Shown here: positions 7,074 to 14,590 of the stretch, one piece after another | How positions within the stretch are numbered: position 1 is the first letter of the stretch | Layout of the letters: the number at the start of each line of letters is the position of its first letter | IMG/VR virus record: IMGVR_UViG_3300047444_000617 | Coordinates: 46,249 to 110,248 of that record | Direction: 5' to 3' (one strand) | Length of the DNA: 64,000 nt | Source: a virus | Notes under the pieces: generated by a model | What the model saw: only the letters and a program-made list of their open reading frames with translations | Database searches by the model: none | What the model was told of the DNA's origin: nothing | Made by a program: the position numbers and the translations under genes

Positions 7074-8065
7074 TGGCCACCCCGGTAGGGGGTGTTCCAC
7101 AGGGCGGCCTTGGCAAGGGCGGTGGCTGCGTCCTCCAGGGGAGCGCCGTACAGGTCGATCTCCTGGGCGCTGCGGGCTTCGACGTCCATGCTGGCCAGCG
7201 TGTCCAGGGCCTGTACGGTCCCGGCCTCCTTGTGCGACTGCCACCGGAAGTTGGCGTAGTCGCCGTATCCCTCGCCGGTGGCGGTGAACGCCGCGCGTCG
7301 GCCGAGGTGTATGTCGTCGAACATGGCCTTGGCCTGCTGTACGACGATCTTCTGCGAGGACAGGGCGTTCTTCCAGCCCGGGGAGTTGTGGGTGAACGTG
7401 GCCGCCTGGGAGCGCAGCCGCTTGTACCGCTCGACCATGCGCCGCACGTCGAGGCGTTCGGCCTCGATGGCGTCCCGCCATTCCTTCGGGTACAGGCTGC
7501 GCGGGTCGTCCGGCAGCTCGGGCGGCCGGATGTCCCAGCGGTTGGCAGTGAGGTTGTAGGCGGCATAGGGGTGGATCGCCGCGATCGAGGACGCCGTGGT
7601 GCCGGGGTTGAGGTAGTAGGTGACCTCGTACGTCTGGCCGTGGAAGTCTGTTTGGGCGGTGTGGGGCCAGAGGTTCTTCTTGAGGTCGGAGTTGAGCAGG
7701 TCTGCGAATTCGCTCTCCGGCATCCCCTGGTAGGCCGGATTGGCCTGGCAGAACTTCGGGTAGTCGACGCCGAAGAGAACGTCGAGATCACCGTTTCCGC
7801 GATCTCCGGCCCACTGGTAGGAGATGCCGGATCCGGCCAGCCACACTCCGAGCCAGGAATTGCGCGCTCTGTACCGGGTGTCGAGGAATCCGCTCAGCAC
7901 GCCGAGTATGTGGTCGCGGACGTCGGGCTTGATCTGCTGCCCGTTGAAGATGTGCGGGTCCAGTCCGTGCTGGGGTGCGCTGAAATACCCGGAGGCGCCC
8001 GTATGAATGTCGGGCTGCTCTCTCTGGGCCACCGCGCGATTGAGATAGAACTCGTATCCGGCCAT
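7070..8065 (-). CDS. Nucleotidyltransferase-fold protein
   Basis: 331 residues. LAGSGISYQWAGDRGNGDLD then VLFGVDY fits the Pol-beta-type nucleotidyltransferase signature: a GS turn followed by DxD-like acidic residues (GDLDVL) that would bind Mg-nucleotide. The ~200-residue C-terminal part is helical. The family transfers nucleotides to RNA, antibiotics or proteins; the target here is unknown. A TAGAAT hexamer lies only 7 bases before the ATG, which would give a nearly leaderless transcript if it is a -10 box. Confidence 0.65.
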   Translation of the reverse strand: MAGYEFYLNRAVAQREQPDIHTGASGYFSAPQHGLDPHIFNGQQIKPDVRDHILGVLSGFLDTRYRARNSWLGVWLAGSGISYQWAGDRGNGDLDVLFGVDYPKFCQANPAYQGMPESEFADLLNSDLKKNLWPHTAQTDFHGQTYEVTYYLNPGTTASSIAAIHPYAAYNLTANRWDIRPPELPDDPRSLYPKEWRDAIEAERLDVRRMVERYKRLRSQAATFTHNSPGWKNALSSQKIVVQQAKAMFDDIHLGRRAAFTATGEGYGDYANFRWQSHKEAGTVQALDTLASMDVEARSAQEIDLYGAPLEDAATALAKAALWNTPYRGGQ

Positions 8066-8090
8066 GACAACGATTCTAGCCGGAAATGGT

Positions 8091-8126
8091 AATCCCCCCG
8101 ATTCCGAGTGGGGAATCGAGGGGATT
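8091..8126 (-). terminator. Hairpin terminator
   Basis: AATCCCCCCGATTCC (8091-8105) pairs with GGGAATCGAGGGGATT (8111-8126) around GAGTG. It lies in the 78-base gap between the 8144-8530 gene and the nucleotidyltransferase gene; on the minus strand it is followed by ACCATTT. Confidence 0.65.
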
Positions 8127-8143
8127 TCTAGTTGGTATTTCTC

Positions 8144-8530
8144 TTACATCTTGAGGGCGGCGCGGAGCCGGGCCTCCTCGGCCTGCCGCTGCATGGCGGC
8201 GCCCGCCATGATCATCTGCTGCTGGGTGCGCTGGGCGGTCTCCATGGCCTGGATGTCCTTCTGCACCACGGAGGCCGCACCGTAGATGTCGTCGAAGGTG
8301 GCGCCTCGGTCCAGCACCAGGTCGAGGGCGATGGCGAGGTTGGCGTCCGCCACGACGGCGCCGTCCTTGCCGACGACGACGAGGAACGCGGTGGTGACGC
8401 GGGTGCCCGTCTCCTCGGCGGTGGGCGGGTTGTCCTCGGCCATCTTGGCCAGGGCCTGCTTCTGCTCGTCGGTGAGGTCGGTATGAAGCGGGGTGCTGGT
8501 GGTCTGGCCGAGGATCGGGATGTCAGTCAT
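8144..8530 (-). CDS. Hypothetical protein
   Basis: 128 residues. The N-terminus contains TPLHTDLTDEQKQALAKMAE with the CTTCATACC motif at codons 15-17. The middle has an alternating hydrophobic stretch (TTAFLVVVGKDGAVVADANL) typical of a small beta sheet; the C-terminus is a long amphipathic helix rich in Gln, Ala and Met, probably coiled coil. No known family recognised. Confidence 0.75.
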   Translation of the reverse strand: MTDIPILGQTTSTPLHTDLTDEQKQALAKMAEDNPPTAEETGTRVTTAFLVVVGKDGAVVADANLAIALDLVLDRGATFDDIYGAASVVQKDIQAMETAQRTQQQMIMAGAAMQRQAEEARLRAALKM

Positions 8531-8564
8531 GTGATGCTCCAGGTTGGGTTCGGGTGGTACCGGG

Positions 8565-9050
8565 TTACTTGTAGAGACCGGCCTTCGCGCGGGCGGCGGT
8601 CACGACCAGCGAGTGGACGGGGCAGAACTCGCACAGGTAGCGGTCCTGGGCGCTGCGGTACTTCGGCAGGCCTGCCGCCTTGCGCTCGGCGGCCGTGTCG
8701 GGGGTGAGCCGCTTGGAGCCGGTCTTGTAGTCCGAGCAGGCGGGGTTGCGGTTGTGCGACTTCCAGCAGGAGTGCGCGTCTTCCTGGAAGGTGTTCTTGG
8801 CGTTGTAGAACGCCGGGTCCAGGCCGGTGTGCCCCGTCTTCTCGCGTATCTGCGCGATGATCGACTTGCGGGTGCTCTCACTGTCCCAGTGCTTCTTCTC
8901 CACCCGCATCAGGGGGTGGGCGATGTGCTCGGGGTGCTTTTGCACCAGGGCTTCGAGGAGGAAGTCGTTCTCGGGCCTGCCCTCGTAGTCGGGCAGTTCC
9001 TCCAGCGACCCGCAGGTCTTGCAGAGGAGCAGTCGTACGTGCTCGGCCAT
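8565..9050 (-). CDS. Cysteine-rich, probably zinc-binding protein
   Basis: 161 residues from ATG 9050 (GGAAGG nine bases upstream; the longer MIRKDT start lacks a site). Cys pairs sit at both ends, CKTC near residue 10 and CEFC near residue 140, with further Cys between (SCWKSH, ACSDY). That spacing suggests one or two structural zinc sites. No catalytic motif recognised. Confidence 0.7.
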   Translation of the reverse strand: MAEHVRLLLCKTCGSLEELPDYEGRPENDFLLEALVQKHPEHIAHPLMRVEKKHWDSESTRKSIIAQIREKTGHTGLDPAFYNAKNTFQEDAHSCWKSHNRNPACSDYKTGSKRLTPDTAAERKAAGLPKYRSAQDRYLCEFCPVHSLVVTAARAKAGLYK

Positions 9051-9089
9051 GGTGTCCTTCCGAATCAATGCCAGGTGGCGTACAACATA

Positions 9090-9128
9090 GCATCCCTGTT
9101 ACCGCATTGGAAACGGTAACAGGGATGC
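9090..9128. terminator. Perfect 15-bp hairpin
   Basis: GCATCCCTGTTACCG (9090-9104) and its complement (9114-9128) around a 9-base loop, between the endolysin gene and the Cys-rich gene. Each arm contains the CGGTAAC/GTTACCG element found at several promoters, so it may also be a protein-binding palindrome. Confidence 0.65.
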
Positions 9129-9147
9129 GTTTACTGAGGGATGAGGG

Positions 9148-10146
9148 TTACTTGCCGGTGGCCAGGTAGCGGCCGAGCAGGACGTAGGAGTCCCCGCCCG
9201 TCGCGCCCTGGATCGCGACCTGCTTGCCGTTGATGACGACCTGGCCCGCCTTGGCGTGCGTGTAGCCCAGGGCGGCGTTGGCCGGACCGCCGACCGCGAC
9301 GACGACGTCACCGGCAGCCAGAGCCGCCTTGGCCACGTCCACACGGCCGGTCGAGACGGCACCCTTGGGCTGGAAGGCGTCGGTTGCCGCCGCTGCCGTC
9401 AGGGTGTCGACAGCCTCGCCGAAGATGACCATGGTGTACGCCTTCGTGGGAGCAGGGGTAGGTGCGGGAACGGGCTTGGGGGTCACGGGGATGACCACCG
9501 GCGGCTTGTTGATGACCGGGACCGGGACGGGCTTCGGCTTGGGAGCCGGAATGGCCAGGGCGGCCCAGGTATGAAGGTCACCGTTGAACATGTCGTTGTC
9601 CAGGCCGCCGACGATGCCGTACTGGTGCAGCGTCCACACCTTCCACGGCCCGATCCTGGGGTGGCCCGCCGGGTTGGCCGGGTCGGCGATCCACAGCGGG
9701 TAGGACGTCAGGACGGCCTTGTTGGCCGCCGAGCACGCGGCGTAGACGTTGGTCATCCAGTACTCGTTGACGTACAGGATGGGAGAGGCACCGGTCTTGG
9801 CCTTCACGTGCGCCAGCCACCGCAGTGCGTACTCCGCCCGCTGGGTCCACGAGCCCTGATCCCACTCCAGGTCCAGCACCAGCACATCGCCGATGACGGC
9901 CTTGGCCTTGGACAGGAAGTAGTCGGCTTCCTTGATCGGGTCGTTGGCGGGGTGCGCGAAGTGGTAGTGCCCGATCGCCTTCTTCGCCTTGCGCGCCGCA
10001 GCCACGAACGTGTCGTGGTCCGGGTCGTGGAAGGTCAGGCCCTCGGTCGCCTTGGCGACGACGAAGGCGTTGCTGCTGCTGGCCACCGCAGCGAGCACCG
10101 TCTTGGAAGCGTTGACGTTCGCGACGTCGACACCGTGGAGAGACAT
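9148..10146 (-). CDS. Endolysin, GH25 lysozyme
   Basis: 332 residues. Residues 1-205 carry the GH25 features: GVDVA at the N-terminus, GHYHFAHP, the catalytic pair in VLVLDLEWDQ, and the terminal QYG...NDMFNGD. This hydrolyses the MurNAc-GlcNAc bond of host peptidoglycan. A Pro/Lys-rich linker (about 210-240) joins a C-terminal domain with TMVIFGEAVDTLTAAAATDA and VVVAVGGPANAALG, similar to cell-wall-binding repeat 2 domains. No signal peptide, so release depends on a holin; the holin candidate is ~28 kb upstream. DLHT at ~198 is the repeated motif. Confidence 0.92.
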   Translation of the reverse strand: MSLHGVDVANVNASKTVLAAVASSSNAFVVAKATEGLTFHDPDHDTFVAAARKAKKAIGHYHFAHPANDPIKEADYFLSKAKAVIGDVLVLDLEWDQGSWTQRAEYALRWLAHVKAKTGASPILYVNEYWMTNVYAACSAANKAVLTSYPLWIADPANPAGHPRIGPWKVWTLHQYGIVGGLDNDMFNGDLHTWAALAIPAPKPKPVPVPVINKPPVVIPVTPKPVPAPTPAPTKAYTMVIFGEAVDTLTAAAATDAFQPKGAVSTGRVDVAKAALAAGDVVVAVGGPANAALGYTHAKAGQVVINGKQVAIQGATGGDSYVLLGRYLATGK

Positions 10147-10151
10147 CTGAT

Positions 10152-10400
10152 TCAGAATCCTGCCTGCGCTGGAGGGGTCGGGACGTAGTTGGGGGTGTGC
10201 ACCGGCTTGCCGTCGGGGCGAACCTTGATCTCCTCCTCATGCCTCCCGTACCAGACGTCGTTGAGGTCGACGCGGGTCCGGGAGGTCAGGGAGTCGGTCA
10301 CGCCGATACCACCGCGCTCGGCGATGATCTTCTTGTACTTGCCGTCGGTCATTCCCTCCGACAATTCGGCGTTCATGCTCCGGGATGGGGCGTATGCCAT
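10152..10400 (-). CDS. Small hypothetical protein
   Basis: 82 residues; its ATG overlaps the TAA of the preceding 55-residue gene (TAATG). Charged, with a Pro-rich tail. It sits directly before the endolysin in a run of coupled small genes. No motif recognised. Confidence 0.7.
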   Translation of the reverse strand: MAYAPSRSMNAELSEGMTDGKYKKIIAERGGIGVTDSLTSRTRVDLNDVWYGRHEEEIKVRPDGKPVHTPNYVPTPPAQAGF

Positions 10401-10567
10401 TACTTCGCTCGCTTTCCGCTACCGTTCGACCCGACGCGCCGGTCGTTGAAGATCGCCAGCGGCTTGGCCGACCCGGTGGAGCCGTGCCGGGCAACGTGGA
10501 CGACGTTGTCGCCGAATCCGGGACCGCGCTTGTCGTCGGCGCGGCGTGCCTTCTTGTGCTTGGACAT
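10400..10567 (-). CDS. Small basic protein
   Basis: 55 residues starting MSKHKKARRADDKRGPGFGD, ending with a Lys/Arg-rich tail. Too short for the supplied list. Both ends overlap neighbours (TGATG upstream, TAATG downstream), which strongly supports it as a real gene. The charge suggests nucleic-acid or capsid association, but that is inference. Confidence 0.7.
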   Translation of the reverse strand: MSKHKKARRADDKRGPGFGDNVVHVARHGSTGSAKPLAIFNDRRVGSNGSGKRAK

Positions 10568-10860
10568 CAGAACCCCCCAATCGTCGGCCTTGAGGTTCCA
10601 GAATATCCTCCAAGGCTGCCTGTTCCGTTAGTCGGCCCAGGGTAGTAACGGTTTATGTTGAGCACGGCCTGAATACTCAGGGCCGTGGTCTTGTATCCGA
10701 ACCTCGGAGGGAACAGAGGGCGGACAACCTGGGGTGGCGGGCTCTGGAGTGCAAGCACGTCACCTGGAACATCTGCAATGCCGAGCGCGTCCGTGAGAAT
10801 CCGCTCAGGAAGAGAGGCCCACGGACGCGTGCGGTCGTACACGGAATCCGGCTGCTGCAT
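10567..10860 (-). CDS. Hypothetical protein
   Basis: 97 residues from ATG 10860, two bases after the stop of the 417-residue gene. Rich in Pro and Gly, ending TNGTGSLGGYSGTSRPTIGG. No motif recognised; likely a structural or accessory virion protein given its neighbours, which is inference only. Confidence 0.65.
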   Translation of the reverse strand: MQQPDSVYDRTRPWASLPERILTDALGIADVPGDVLALQSPPPQVVRPLFPPRFGYKTTALSIQAVLNINRYYPGPTNGTGSLGGYSGTSRPTIGGF

Positions 10861-10862
10861 GA

Positions 10863-12116
10863 TCAGAACAACCTCTGCTGGCCCGGGTGGACCTCGGTAT
10901 GAAGCCCGTTGCCCTTTCCGTAGGAGTTCAGGGAGGAGTCGTGGTTGTCTCCCCGTCGGCGCTTTTCCTCGCTCCACTGCGCGGACTGCATGTTGGTCAG
11001 CGAATTGAGGCCGCGCTCCGTCATCACCTTGCGGGCGACGTGGTCGTGGAAGGCGTGGATTCCCTTGATGCCCATGTAGGCCTCCTGGGACTCGCTACCC
11101 TTCTTGCTCTCCAGGTGCGGGGCGAAAGCGCCACCGCCGGAGTGCGTGTCGGATACCCAGAACTGCGACGAGCCGTGGGGGTCGACCCACGAGTTGTGAT
11201 AGGCGGAGACCTTCTCACCGGCTGTCGGCTTCCACGCGTCGGACAACTTCTCGCCGCCCAGGACCTTGTGCGTGACGTCGATGGCCAGCGCGTGGTTTCG
11301 CGGGTAGCCGTTGGCCGGGTACGCGCGGGTGTCCCCTTCCTTCTTCTCCAGTTTCGTGAACTGCTTGCCGCTGCGGGCGGTGACGGTCTTCTCGACCTTG
11401 TCCTCGCGCGGGACGTAGTAGTCGGGGTGGTAGTGGTACTCCTCGCCGGTGCGGCCCGACTTCGCCCACTGAATCGCGTGGGTGGCTGCCTCGTCGTTGG
11501 GGTAGACCGCCCTGCCCGTCTCCTTGTCCGGCCGCACGAACACGTTCTGCGGGGACGTGATGGCGTTGGCGGCGGCCTGCACACCGAACGGGACGCCGTT
11601 GTTCTTCGCCGACGTCTTCAGCCGCGCACGCGGGCTCAGGGAGCCGTTGCGGGTGTGGTCCTCGGCCGGGCTGTAGAAGGAGTCGTGGTGCCCGCCCTCG
11701 TGGTCGTACGCGCGGTCGACCTGGGCACCCAGAGCGCGGTGAGCCGACTCGGGGGTGACGCCGAACTTCGCGGCCGAGCGCAGCACGCGGGCCTGCTCGT
11801 GCGGCGCGAAGTCCTCCCACCGGCGATTGACCGGCATCATGTCGCGCGTGGGGTTCATGGTGTGCTGGCCGTGCCACACGTCCGACCCCTCCGGCCCGGC
11901 CAGTTCCATCTGGCCGTGCAGGTTGGGAGCCTTGTCGGTGTTGCCCATGAGCCGGTACGACTGCCGTGGGCTGGCGGCGGCCCCCGGCTTGTCCTGGATG
12001 GTCTGGAAGCGCTCGGGGTGCGCGCCCTCGAAGGACACGCGCTTGACGGTGGCGTCCTTGACCGTCTTGTTGTAGACGCGGGTCTCGGCCGCCTTCTCCG
12101 CTGGGGTCTTGGCCAT
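10863..12116 (-). CDS. Large hypothetical protein with C-terminal clamp-motif-like tail
   Basis: 417 residues. His-rich centre (DHEGGHHDSFYSP) and several Asn/Gly-rich loops; no catalytic signature I can name. The last residues, GQQRLF, resemble the Q-x-x-L-F sliding-clamp-binding peptide. GLHTEV shortly before is the repeated CTTCATACC motif. The ATG overlaps the TGA of the small gene upstream (TGATG). Possibly a virion-packaged protein. Confidence 0.75.
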   Translation of the reverse strand: MAKTPAEKAAETRVYNKTVKDATVKRVSFEGAHPERFQTIQDKPGAAASPRQSYRLMGNTDKAPNLHGQMELAGPEGSDVWHGQHTMNPTRDMMPVNRRWEDFAPHEQARVLRSAAKFGVTPESAHRALGAQVDRAYDHEGGHHDSFYSPAEDHTRNGSLSPRARLKTSAKNNGVPFGVQAAANAITSPQNVFVRPDKETGRAVYPNDEAATHAIQWAKSGRTGEEYHYHPDYYVPREDKVEKTVTARSGKQFTKLEKKEGDTRAYPANGYPRNHALAIDVTHKVLGGEKLSDAWKPTAGEKVSAYHNSWVDPHGSSQFWVSDTHSGGGAFAPHLESKKGSESQEAYMGIKGIHAFHDHVARKVMTERGLNSLTNMQSAQWSEEKRRRGDNHDSSLNSYGKGNGLHTEVHPGQQRLF

Positions 12117-12238
12117 CAGCCGCCCACTCCCTGAGTCTTCTTGGCAGCCTGCATGGACTGCACGGGGTTCTTCGGTGAGGCCTTCTTGATGGCGTCGAGC
12201 TGGCCCCGGAACTCCTGGGTGCGCACGGCTATCTCCAC
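12116..12238 (-). CDS. Small basic hypothetical protein
   Basis: 40 residues, GTG start at 12238 inside the last codons of the 182-residue gene, TGA overlapping the next ATG (TGATG). Begins MEIAVRTQEFRGQLDAIKKA. An internal GTG (codon 5) is an alternative start. Not in the supplied list because of its length. Lys/Gln-rich; no known family. Confidence 0.55.
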   Translation of the reverse strand: MEIAVRTQEFRGQLDAIKKASPKNPVQSMQAAKKTQGVGG

Positions 12239-12777
12239 TGGTCCGGTGAGTTGCGAGGGGAGGCGGAAGGAAGCAGCTTCTTCAGCCGCTCGGAGCGCAC
12301 CGGGTCGATGTCCGCCATGACCTCGGCCACGCCGTACTTCTCCTGCAAGGCGCCCATCTCCGCCGGGGACAGGGCTGCGTTCTTGCCCATATGCGCCAGG
12401 CGCTCGGTGACGTCACCCTTCTGCGTCCACTTCAGGCCCCGGGCCTGGTAGACCAGCCCGGCCTGTGGGTTGACCCCGCCGACGTCCGGCCACTCGTAGT
12501 CCGAGTTGTCGATCTTGTCGCCCTTGTGGACGCCCCTTTGGTAACTCCGCTCGGTCAGGCGCTTTTGCACGCCCTGCAGGACTCGGTCCTGCCTGCGGTC
12601 GTTGATCGTTCCGAGGTAGCCGTCGGGGTACTCCGCCGAGGGGACGCGTGCCCCCATGCCAGCGCGCCGGGCGTCCAGTGAGTCGCGGAAGTTCAGGGCG
12701 TCGGTTCCCGCCCCGCCGTTCGCGCGCACTATGGAGCCCGGCTGTCCATCGGCCAAGTACTGCCAGTTGCTGGACAC
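12229..12777 (-). CDS. Hypothetical protein
   Basis: 182 residues. Hydrophilic, with several Arg/Asp-rich helices and GVNPQAGLVYQARGLKW in the middle. No family recognised. Sits in a cluster of small genes (10.1-13.4 kb) of similar hydrophilic composition, which may be virion-associated. Confidence 0.7.
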   Translation of the reverse strand: MSSNWQYLADGQPGSIVRANGGAGTDALNFRDSLDARRAGMGARVPSAEYPDGYLGTINDRRQDRVLQGVQKRLTERSYQRGVHKGDKIDNSDYEWPDVGGVNPQAGLVYQARGLKWTQKGDVTERLAHMGKNAALSPAEMGALQEKYGVAEVMADIDPVRSERLKKLLPSASPRNSPDQWR

Positions 12778-12795
12778 TGCTGCCTACTTACTGGG

Positions 12796-13134
12796 TTACG
12801 CGCCCTGGCCGTACTGGCGCTTGAGCCAGAAGTCCCGGTTGCCGACGGCGGAGGGGACGGTCACGGTGTTGCGCTGGACGTCGTTCGCGCAGGCCGCGTT
12901 CGCCTCGTACAGGACGGCGGTCGGGTGCAGGGAGGCGCCGTTGCGCTCCAGGATGTTCGGGCGGTGGGCGGCCGTGGCCGACTCCAGGAAGCCGCCCTTG
13001 GCCTGGTTCTTCTTCGGCACCGACCGGCCCTTGATCGGCTTGGCCACGTTGCCGACGTTGGACGCCGAGGTGCCCATGGTCGGACGCAGCGACGGGTTGT
13101 CCGTCGTCACGTTGCTGTTCTTGTTCTTCGCCAC
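12796..13134 (-). CDS. Hypothetical protein
   Basis: 112 residues from GTG 13134 (GGAG six bases upstream); the longer upstream frame is a shadow of the next gene. Starts MAKNKNSNVTTDNPSLRPTM, Asn/Ser/Thr-rich, with a possible two-Cys C-terminal part. No family recognised. Confidence 0.7.
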   Translation of the reverse strand: MAKNKNSNVTTDNPSLRPTMGTSASNVGNVAKPIKGRSVPKKNQAKGGFLESATAAHRPNILERNGASLHPTAVLYEANAACANDVQRNTVTVPSAVGNRDFWLKRQYGQGA

Positions 13135-13144
13135 TGCAGGCTCC

Positions 13145-13411
13145 TTAGCCGCCGATGGTTCGGTACGGGTTCTTGTCGATCCACAGCCGCTGGTCGTAGG
13201 TGTTCGACGAGGAGCCGTTCTGCGAAGGGGCGGAGCCGCCACCGATGCGCTTGCGTTCGTAGTCGTCGCTCGACAGACCGTTGCTGGATCCGCGCACCTG
13301 CGTCTCATCGAAAACCGAGGTCGGCGTGAAGTGGGTCTGCGCCGTCGGGTACTTCGTTTCCATTGCTCCGGAAGAAAAGGACCCATTTCGTCCGCTCGAC
13401 ACGCCGTTCAT
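13145..13411 (-). CDS. Hypothetical protein
   Basis: 88 residues, ATG 13411 with GGAGG five bases upstream. Ser/Asn/Gly-rich throughout, low-complexity (GGGSAPSQNGSSSNTYDQ), so probably extended or disordered. Starts a run of coupled genes after the spoVS gene. Confidence 0.7.
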   Translation of the reverse strand: MNGVSSGRNGSFSSGAMETKYPTAQTHFTPTSVFDETQVRGSSNGLSSDDYERKRIGGGSAPSQNGSSSNTYDQRLWIDKNPYRTIGG

Positions 13412-13469
13412 TTTCCCTCCACAGGATCATTCCAAGTGTAAAGACGGGAGCGCAGCGGATTGGAACTGA

Positions 13470-13769
13470 TCAGTGGACGAGGATCCGCAGAAGCAGGGCG
13501 CTGATTTCCCCCGCGTCCGGTGTGGTCACCGTGGTGAAACCGGGTCGGCAGTCGAGGACGATTCCCCTCGGAGCCACGAAACTGTTCGCGATGGCGATAG
13601 CCTTCATGGCCTGGTTTACCGCGCCTGCACCGATGGCCCGCAGGGTCACCCGCTTACCGTCGTAGACGGCGTGCGAGATGGCGCTGGCCAGGCTGGCGGC
13701 GGACGACGAACTCTTCACCCGGAGGATAGCCTCGTTACTGGCTACCTCGTCGTCGAACTGAACTCCCAT
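13470..13769 (-). CDS. spoVS: SpoVS-family protein
   Basis: 99 residues. Residues 14-90 match the SpoVS/Alba-like family closely: ILRVKSSSSAASLASAISHA, then RVTLRAIGAGAVNQAMKAIA, then FVAPRGIVLDCRPGF. In Bacillus SpoVS affects sporulation and septation, and it is a small dimeric Alba-like, probably nucleic-acid-binding protein. A phage copy could act on host development or nucleoid. The leader folds into a hairpin covering its Shine-Dalgarno (13777-13825). It sits after a strong terminator, suggesting its own regulation. Confidence 0.88.
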   Translation of the reverse strand: MGVQFDDEVASNEAILRVKSSSSAASLASAISHAVYDGKRVTLRAIGAGAVNQAMKAIAIANSFVAPRGIVLDCRPGFTTVTTPDAGEISALLLRILVH

Positions 13770-13776
13770 TGGTGTC

Positions 13777-13825
13777 TCCTGTTGCTCCGATTTGCGTCAC
13801 AAATCGAGAATACGGAGCAGCAGGA
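13777..13825 (-). promoter_or_regulatory. 5' leader hairpin hiding the spoVS ribosome site
   Basis: In the minus-strand RNA, UCCUGCUGCUCCG (13825-13813) pairs at 12 of 13 positions with CGGAGCAACAGGA (13789-13777), enclosing a second 7-bp stem CGAUUUG/CAAAUCG. The AGGAG Shine-Dalgarno (13780-13776) lies mostly in the 3' arm, 8 bases before the ATG, so folding would block translation. Confidence 0.6.
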
Positions 13826-13840
13826 TTCTTGTGTTAATGA

Positions 13841-13880
13841 CAGCAGGCCCCGGGGCTCTATCCCCACCCGGGGCCTGCTG
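13841..13880. terminator. Perfect 14-bp hairpin terminator
   Basis: CAGCAGGCCCCGGG (13841-13854) and its exact complement (13867-13880) around 12 bases, directly after the Hjc-like nuclease gene and before the spoVS leader. GC-rich stem without a T-run. Confidence 0.75.
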
Positions 13881-13892
13881 CGTATTTAGTTG

Positions 13893-14240
13893 TTACTCTT
13901 CAGGAGCCTTGGGGTATACGAGGTCGAGGAACGTGCCGACCTTCATGGTCGCGTACTGCTCGCGGGGGTCTGTGACCCCGCGCTTCTTGTGGAAGACCAC
14001 CCCGTGAGGCACGCCCGCGTTCTCGGCCTCGACGGTGGCCTCCTTCAACCAGCCGGACAGGCTCATGGCCTTCTCGTTCTTCGCCTCGATGACGAAGCGG
14101 CCCTCGCCGGGGACGTAGAAGTCGCCCTTGTCGGCCGCGCCGTTCAGCACCCGGCGCTCGGCCAGGGGCTGCTTGGCCTTGATGGCCGGGAGCAGGCTGG
14201 TCTCGAACGAGGTGCCCTTCTGCTTGGACTTGTTCGTCAC
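13893..14240 (-). CDS. PD-(D/E)XK nuclease, Hjc-like Holliday-junction resolvase candidate
   Basis: 115 residues. KGTSFETSLLPAI at the N-terminus, then DKGDFYVPGEGRFVIEAKNE: the GD..F..E-A-K pattern is the PD-(D/E)XK core, with Asp in the GDF turn and Glu-x-Lys binding metal. Size and order match archaeal Hjc-type resolvases and phage equivalents. It would cut branched DNA during recombination or before packaging. Start overlaps the stop region of the preceding gene. Confidence 0.75.
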   Translation of the reverse strand: MTNKSKQKGTSFETSLLPAIKAKQPLAERRVLNGAADKGDFYVPGEGRFVIEAKNEKAMSLSGWLKEATVEAENAGVPHGVVFHKKRGVTDPREQYATMKVGTFLDLVYPKAPEE

Positions 14241-14587
14241 CGGTCGTACTCCCGATCACCGTAGAGAGGCATGCGGACACCCTCGGGGATGAGTCCGTGC
14301 TCGGGCTTGTCCACCAGAACCCCTCGCACCGACCAGTAGCAGTTGTCCATCGGGGCGAAGGTCCGGCTGTGGAAATCGCGCAGCACCACGGTGTCGACGT
14401 GGTGGTAGTGGATGGTCGGCGGGATGAGCCAGTCCGTGGTGTCATTCCCGTGCCGGTCCAGCATCTCGTTCAGCGCCGCGATCTTCTCCTCGGGAGCGGG
14501 GTGGCCCTTGTGGACCCAACCCACTGCGTACCCCTTGGTGGATCCGCCGTTGGCGATGCCCTTGTACGCGGTCATGTATCCGTCCAC
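14237..14587 (-). CDS. Hypothetical protein
   Basis: 116 residues, GTG start 14587 three bases after the dNMP kinase stop; ATG at codon 5 is an alternative. The segment GGSTKGYAVGWVHKG resembles the C-terminal part of this phage's tape measure (GGSYKGYAVGSANID), which may reflect shared ancestry. IHYHHVDTVVLRDFHS follows. No catalytic family recognised. Confidence 0.65.
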   Translation of the reverse strand: MDGYMTAYKGIANGGSTKGYAVGWVHKGHPAPEEKIAALNEMLDRHGNDTTDWLIPPTIHYHHVDTVVLRDFHSRTFAPMDNCYWSVRGVLVDKPEHGLIPEGVRMPLYGDREYDR

Positions 14588-14590
14588 CGC

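Noticed and set aside
6283-7791. 502-codon minus-strand frame spanning several genes
   Set aside because: It is Arg/Pro/Ser/Thr-rich out-of-frame translation over the nucleotidyltransferase-like and HAD-like genes; only its last 99 codons, from TTG 6582, are a plausible gene.
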